Below, piece after piece: positions 58,989-64,000 of a DNA stretch of 64,000 nt. The DNA comes from Haematobia irritans (taxonomy: Eukaryota > Arthropoda > Insecta > Diptera > Muscidae): the NCBI RefSeq assembly GCF_050003625.1, contig NC_134397.1, forward strand, positions 274,530,070 to 274,594,069, in the 5' to 3' direction. How positions within the stretch are numbered: the first letter of the stretch is position 1; each line of letters starts with the position of its first letter. The notes below the pieces were generated by a model. The model made no database searches, was not told the origin of the DNA, and worked only from the letters and a program-made list of their open reading frames with translations. A program made the position numbers and the translations under genes.

Positions 58989-59880
58989 TGTGATCAAAAA
59001 ATGGTTTGGGTGTTATCAATGTTTTAAATGTTGCCTAATGCGTTGCAGGTTTGAATGGTACAAGGTGTATTCATCGTGAATACAATCCAACAAATTTTTA
59101 AACTTTCATTTTTTCTTGCATTAGTTATGATAAATCTACATATTTTAGGTTCACTTATACAAATTTAATCCATTTCCATTACATTTGTCATTTCTTCCGG
59201 TACTTTTGATCGGATGCTGGTAAAGTAAACTCGGCCATCAATCACCTATTGGCTGGCTAGTCATCAATAATAAGATATACGTTTGTTTCCTAAGTCTTTT
59301 GTTTCAATGCTTCATTTACTTCGTAAGCTGTGAACATTTTGTTGACGGATTTTTTGTTTGTAGCTATGTAGTGGCTTCATTAGTTTAGTTAACTAATTAA
59401 TACAGTTTTCGTTTTCTCTTTGCTTTGTTGCCCAGACAGGGGTTTATTTACATTTTCAACGGTTCTTCTTGGATATCAGGTTTATACCGCAAAGAAATAT
59501 TTGCGAATGAAAAAATTGCCATTGGCAGCGGTCTAGGTCTAGGTCAAAGTTGATTCATTTCGTTTGTGTAGTTTCTTTCTTTTTGTTTATTGTTGTCGAT
59601 ATGAAACGATTATTTGCTATGCGGAAGTTGTTGACCATTTGGCAAAACCAAAGTAAGATTGATAGCGGAGCTGAGAGATTTGTAACAAATTTTTTTTATC
59701 AATAAATTATTTTTTCAAGGGATTTTATGTGTAGATTGAATTTAAGAATTTTTTAGTGTAATAAAATTGATATAAAGAATTGTGCTGAAGTTAAGAAATA
59801 ATGCAGTAATGCTACCCAGCGAAAGAGAACAATTCTGTACCATGATATTAGTAAGTTTCCGTGGTAAATAAAACGTATTG
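58989..59880. other. intergenic, no gene seen
   Basis: AT-rich. Includes one CTAAGTCTTTTGTTT motif near 59288-59302. Confidence 0.5.
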
Positions 59881-59960
59881 ATTATTATTATTATTGGGTT
59901 AGGTGGCAGCCCGATGTATCAGGCTCACTTAGACTATTCAGTCCATTGTGATACCACATT
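59881..59960 (-). repeat. SINE 3'-end fragment with (ATT)n
   Basis: 59894-59960 matches the 3' end of the SINE at 43321-43385 ('ggtggcagcccgatgtatc', 'aggctcacttagactatt'). It is flanked on both sides by ATT repeats. Confidence 0.85.
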
Positions 59961-61030
59961 ATTATTATTAAAAATTGCCTTGGGGGAAAGTAAGATCTTC
60001 GTTTGTCTAAAATTTTGCTTCGAAAAATAACTGACAAAGTAAACCATATCCAATAGGGCGTCGCAATAACCTAACATACGCTAAAATTAATCAAAATTAA
60101 AGATCGTTATAGTTTTTGTTGCCCTTTTAAATTAGCATAGAAAATCATTTACTCTGATTTATTAAATTTTTTTCTCTCAGAACTTAATAACATTATTAGA
60201 TGATATGCAGTTCAACAATTAAATGTAAACAAATTAAAACCATTTATAAACAAACGTATGACCGACGTAACTTATAGCTATCGTACTAAGTATAATTATA
60301 TTATACCAATAAATATAAAATCAAACAGTAATTAGTCTTATTTTTTTGAAACGTATATCATATTCTGTTAAACCTAATGTCTCTAATATCTCATGGCGAT
60401 TTTGTGTGTAAACAATTATTAAAATTGATATTGATAATACTCATATGAAGTACTAATTTCAATTATTCTGTGCTGCTTTAGTTTTTACGGAAAAATTCTA
60501 AGATTTCTTTCGAGTTCAAATGTTTAAAGGCCCATTCATATTTATTATTATCAATGACTGGTTGCCAGATAAAAAGGTTGTACTTGAGATTTATAGTAAT
60601 TGCAACTTGTTTTATGAACCAGAACCATTTGATGCATACTTAGTTACTTTTATAGCGTTTAGTTTTAATTTATCCGAAAATTTGGCAAAAAGGCATTTTA
60701 TTTACGAGATTTTCAAAATGTATCGTTAAAATGTTCTTTACTATGAACCCACGTTTAGACAAAAAAGGATTTCCAATTAGGAACTTGTTTGAAGTTGAAA
60801 ACTGCAATTTGATTGAATTTTTAATATAAGTAAAAATGTGAGTTAAGAAAATGATTGAATATGTTTACGTATTTAATTTAAATATTTATTATCCTAATTA
60901 AAATTTTAATTAATTTAAAAATACTTCCAAATAATAACATAATTGAAAAATTTGTTCCAACATTACCCAGCATTACCGCAGATTTAAAAATAAAAATTAC
61001 CTGTGTCGAAAAAGTCATTCCCTTTGCATT
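59961..61030. other. intergenic, no gene seen
   Basis: AT-rich. 59985-60015 shares 'atcttcgtttgtctaaaattt' with the CACACGCAAAAAA-type repeat. The small ORF at 60520-60729 has no recognisable domain. Confidence 0.5.
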
Positions 61031-61552
61031 ACACTGAAAAAATATTGTCGTGAGGTCAAAGATTTCATGTCTTTAAAATACAAATGCACATTTTGCTTAG
61101 CACAGAAGACGCATTTATCTAATATAAAGCTTTTCCCTTGTCCGAAAGGCGATAAACTTTTCAATGAAATTGTCTTTAAATTTGTTGTGTTTTTGCATCT
61201 TGACTATAAAGCAAAAAATCGTTCAAATGTAGGACATGTCAACACTTTTATTTAAAGACGATTTTTACTTAAAACATAGCATAATTTCTACTGGAAGTCG
61301 AGTCTTAATTTAGAAAATAAAGTTGTCGTTAACTCGTTTTTAAAGGACTTTGATAGCATATGAAGAAAAAAAGCTGAAAAAGTGACAAATTAAAATTTTC
61401 TTTCTAGAAGCAAGTACACAAAACCCAAATTTAAAGGAGAATTGCGCCTTAAAAGTATCCTTACTTGTATTCTCCGCTTCTTTGGCTCGGAATCAATACC
61501 AAAATTTTTAAGTAAAGAAAATCTTTGGAACCGGACATGCTTTTTTCAGTGT
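61031..61552. mobile_element. ACACTGAAAAAA-family MITE, full forward copy
   Basis: 522 bp bounded by ACACTGAAAAAA and TTTTTTCAGTGT. The interior has 'gtgaggtcaaagatttcatg', 'catagcataatttctactgg', 'gcttctttggctcgg' and 'tttggaaccggacatg'. It serves as the reference for 38947-39417 and 40023-40628. No coding capacity. Confidence 0.8.
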
Positions 61553-61671
61553 TGTTACCATTGATCAAAATCTTTCAAATCTCAGCATTACCAATGTTTT
61601 TAAAATAACGGGTTACCATTCACAATATATATTGTAACTACGAAACACATCTAGTTTTTAATTCTGCTTTT

Positions 61672-61995
61672 TTATACCCTCCACCATAGGATGGGGATAA
61701 TTTAACTTTGTCGCTTCGCTCGTAACACATCAAAATATTGGTCTTAGACCCTATAAAATATATATTTTTTGGATCATGGTGAAATTCTGAGTCGATCTAG
61801 CGATGTCCATCCGTCCGGCTGTTCTTCCGCCTGCGGAAATCATGCTAACTACCGAACGAAACTAGTTATTGTCTTGAAACTTGTAGTTGTTATAGATGTA
61901 GGTTGAATAGTATTCCAGATGCACCATATCGGACCACTTTTAGATATAGCCCCCAGATGTCTTGCGTAGCCTCTTGAAAGAGTAAATTTCATGCA
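61672..61995. mobile_element. truncated 153-bp-unit element (subfamily 1)
   Basis: Starts TATACCCTCCACCATAGGAT and follows the same order as the end of 22869-24700 read in reverse: 'gtaacacatcaaaatattgg', 'gaaattctgagtcgatct', 'gtccatccgtccg' and 'atagccccca'. It fades out near 62000. Confidence 0.75.
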
Positions 61996-62186
61996 ATCCG
62001 TTTGGAATTTGTAGTGTCATGTTATTATGTGCATGTTATATGTACAATCCTGCAAAAATTGGTTCATATAGGTCCAATATTATTTCATCTAAAAATAAAA
62101 TAGTTACCCTGAAAAAGCACCAAAGTTCCAAAGATTTTGTTAACAGTTTTACATTTCGAGTTTTGATAAAGGGTGTCAAATTGATG

Positions 62187-62456
<270 letters not shown>

Positions 62457-62737
62457 TGATTTTGCTTTTGACAATGTTCCTCATAATTTTCTTTTACATA
62501 AATTATCTAAAATTGGATTTCAATATGAATTGATGTGTTGGTTGAGGTCTTATTTGACATTTCGTGTTTTGTAGATTGTAGAATACTACAGGGAAGTGTC
62601 ATTGGTTTAAAAATTTGTAGTTGTATAGGAAACTCTGTTTATGTAATTAAGGATCTTGATAGATTATCATTCTGGACAATTTGCTAATGGGATTCCGCTT
62701 AATCTTTCAAAATGCCAGGAATTAGTGTTTCATATCA
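62457..62737 (+). pseudogene. degenerate LINE reverse transcriptase fragment
   Basis: The first frame reads [20 protein letters not shown], then 'WLRSYLTFR', which is RT motif A and the following helix (compare SKAFDKVNHRLLLYKLSALG in the LINE at 9686-11206). After a deletion, 62650-62735 gives 'DLDRLSFW' and 'LNLSKCQELVF', the thumb-side block. Motif B and the YADD box are deleted and stops are present. Confidence 0.8.
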
Positions 62738-62796
62738 CTGAAAAAAATATTTACGTTATATTAAAGATTACGCAACCTAAATTTTGGGATGCACAA
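62738..62796. mobile_element. fragment of the short MITE at 40752-40925
   Basis: 'actgaaaaaaatatttacg', 'gattacgcaacctaaatttt' and 'ggatgc' match the left part of the 40752 element. It is cut by the neighbouring 153-bp-unit element. Confidence 0.6.
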
Positions 62797-63545
62797 TTTT
62801 TATACCCTCCACCATAGGATGGGGGTATATTAACTTTGTCATTCCGTTTGTAACATATCGAAATATTGCTCTAAGACCCCATAAAGTATATATATTCTGG
62901 GTCGTGGTGAAATTCTGAGTCGATCTGAGCATGTCCGTCCGCCCATCCGTCTGTTGAAATCACGCTAACTTCCGAACGAAACAAGCTATCGACTTGAAAC
63001 TTGGCACAAGTAGTTGTTATTAATGTAGGTCGGATGGTATTGCAAATGGGCCATATCGGTCCAATTTTAATTTGGCTTGCGATTGTTCTAAGAGAAGCAA
63101 ATTTCATTCGATCTGGCTGAAATTTGGTACATGATGTTAGTATATGTTCTCTAACAACCATGCAAAAATTGGCCCACATCGGTCCATAATTATATATAGC
63201 CCCCATATAAACCGATCCCCCGATTTGGTTTGCGGAGCCTCTAAGAAACGAATATTTCATCCGATCCGGCTGAAATTTGGTACATGATGTTAGTATATGT
63301 TCTCTAATGACCATGCAAAAATTGGTCCATATCGGTCCATAATTATATATAGCCCCCATATAAATCGATTCCCAGATTTGTCCTCCGGAGCCTCTTGGAG
63401 GAGCAAAATTCATCCGTTCCGGTTGAAATTTGCAACGTGGTGTTAGTATAAGGCCGATAATATCCATGCCAAAATTGGTCCATATCGGTCTATAGTTATA
63501 TATAGCCGATCCCCAATCACACAAAAATTGGTCCATATCGGTTCA
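62797..63545 (-). mobile_element. 153-bp-unit element (subfamily 1), truncated
   Basis: It starts TATACCCTCCACCATAGGAT with 'gtcattccgtttgtaacat' and 'ccgtccgcccatccgtctg'. Units follow with 'atatagcccccatataaa' near 63200 and 63350, about 152 bases apart. The minus-strand translation carries YMGAIYNYGP repeats every 51 residues. The distal terminus is lost where the 'ggttgccactcgag' text and 29-bp array begin. Confidence 0.8.
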
Positions 63546-63549
63546 TATT

Positions 63550-63765
63550 CATGGTTGCCACTCGAGCCAAAAATAATCTACCAAAATTTTATTTTTATTT
63601 TTATGGAAAACATTGTCAAAATGTTATGTCTATAGAAAATTTTGTCAAAATTTTATTTCTATAGAAAGTTTTGTCAAAATTTTATTTCTATAGAAAATTT
63701 TGTCAAAATTTTATTTCTATAGAAAATTTTGTCAAAATTTTATTTCTATAGACATTTTTTCCAAA
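63550..63765. repeat. 29-bp array (inverted relative to 37748-38166)
   Basis: Units of 'tttctatagaaaattttgtc' plus 'aaaatttta', about five copies, preceded by 'ggttgccactcgagcc' and 'aataatctacc'. Same unit as the array in the hAT MITE. Confidence 0.85.
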
Positions 63766-63784
63766 TTTTATTGTTGTTGTTTTT

Positions 63785-64000
63785 TATTTCAGCTTAAAAC
63801 CATACATTGACTAAACTACAAGAGTAGCTTAACCAACAGAGGAAAAGAATGTTTGTCAAATTTATTTGGGCAAAGCCCTATAGACTGCAAGATGGTTGGA
63901 TGGACGCACGTTTCGGAATTACCACATTCCTCATCAGCATCCTCTACTTGCAGCAAAACTATCAACCAATTATCAGAATAAATTCAGGCAGTTTATTAAA
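63785..64000 (-). mobile_element. ribozyme-bearing retroelement repeat (Penelope-like candidate)
   Basis: A dispersed repeat whose left border text ('actaaactacaagagta', 'cttaaccaa') recurs at 6836-6866. On the minus strand it carries a hammerhead ribozyme at 63942-63898 followed by about 110 bases ending near 63790. Hammerheads in the terminal repeats of Penelope-like retroelements are established, so this is the inferred class. The coding part, if any, would lie beyond position 64000. Confidence 0.55.
63898..63942 (-). ncRNA. hammerhead ribozyme (type I, minimal stem III)
   Basis: On the minus strand, in order: GGATG (63942-63938, stem I 5' side), CTGATGA (63937-63931, core), GGAAT (63930-63926), loop GTGGTA (63925-63920) and ATTCC (63919-63915) as stem II, GAA (63914-63912, core), AC (63911-63910), loop GTGC (63909-63906) and GT (63905-63904) as a 2-bp stem III, C at 63903 as the cleavage-site nucleotide of the GUC triplet, then CATCC (63902-63898) closing stem I. 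All conserved core bases (CUGAUGA, GAA, A15.1-U16.1, C17) are present and all stem pairs are Watson-Crick. It is expected to self-cleave after 63903 in minus-strand RNA. Activity is inferred, not shown. Confidence 0.82.

Overview
This window looks like nuclear DNA of a higher (calyptrate, muscid-like) fly. It is strongly AT-rich, genes have long introns, and nearly all recognisable sequence outside one host gene is transposon-derived. Species is inferred from the style of the repeats and cannot be fixed from this window alone.

The only host protein gene I can support is a very-long-chain fatty acid elongase (ELO/ELOVL family) on the minus strand. Six coding exons, at 41350-41206, 31743-31553, 31431-31354, 22715-22553, 21465-21329 and 8778-8491, join with correct GT/AG sites and compatible phases. 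They give a 333-residue ER membrane enzyme with the family motifs and a C-terminal KKxx signal. The gene covers about 33 kb because four of its five introns are large (9.5, 8.6, 1.1 and 12.6 kb) and three of those are loaded with mobile DNA.

Layout: 1-8490 lies downstream of the gene and is a patchwork of short inverted-repeat elements (MITEs), a foldback element, a tRNA-like repeat split by a MITE, and a 240-bp (AT)n tract. 8491-41350 is the elongase gene. Its introns hold a 5'-truncated non-LTR retrotransposon (about 9.12-11.28 kb), two dispersed elements built from 153-bp units, an hAT-type MITE with a perfect 8-bp target duplication, several other MITE families and a perfect 364-bp tandem duplication. 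41351-64000 is upstream intergenic DNA. It holds three copies of one Tc1/mariner-like transposon (one near full length, two with internal deletions), tRNA-headed SINEs, a gag/LTR fragment, degenerate LINE fragments, a tandemly duplicated block carrying different insertions, a second (AT)n tract and more 153-bp-unit elements.

The most striking single signal is at the right edge. The minus strand of 63942-63898 carries a complete hammerhead ribozyme architecture (conserved core, three stems and a GUC cleavage triplet) inside a dispersed repeat, as is known for Penelope-like retroelements. Others are the shared 51-codon (153-bp) period in three diverged repeat subfamilies, a same-strand recurring motif around CTTAAGTCTTTTGTTT, and several nested insertions whose order can be read directly.
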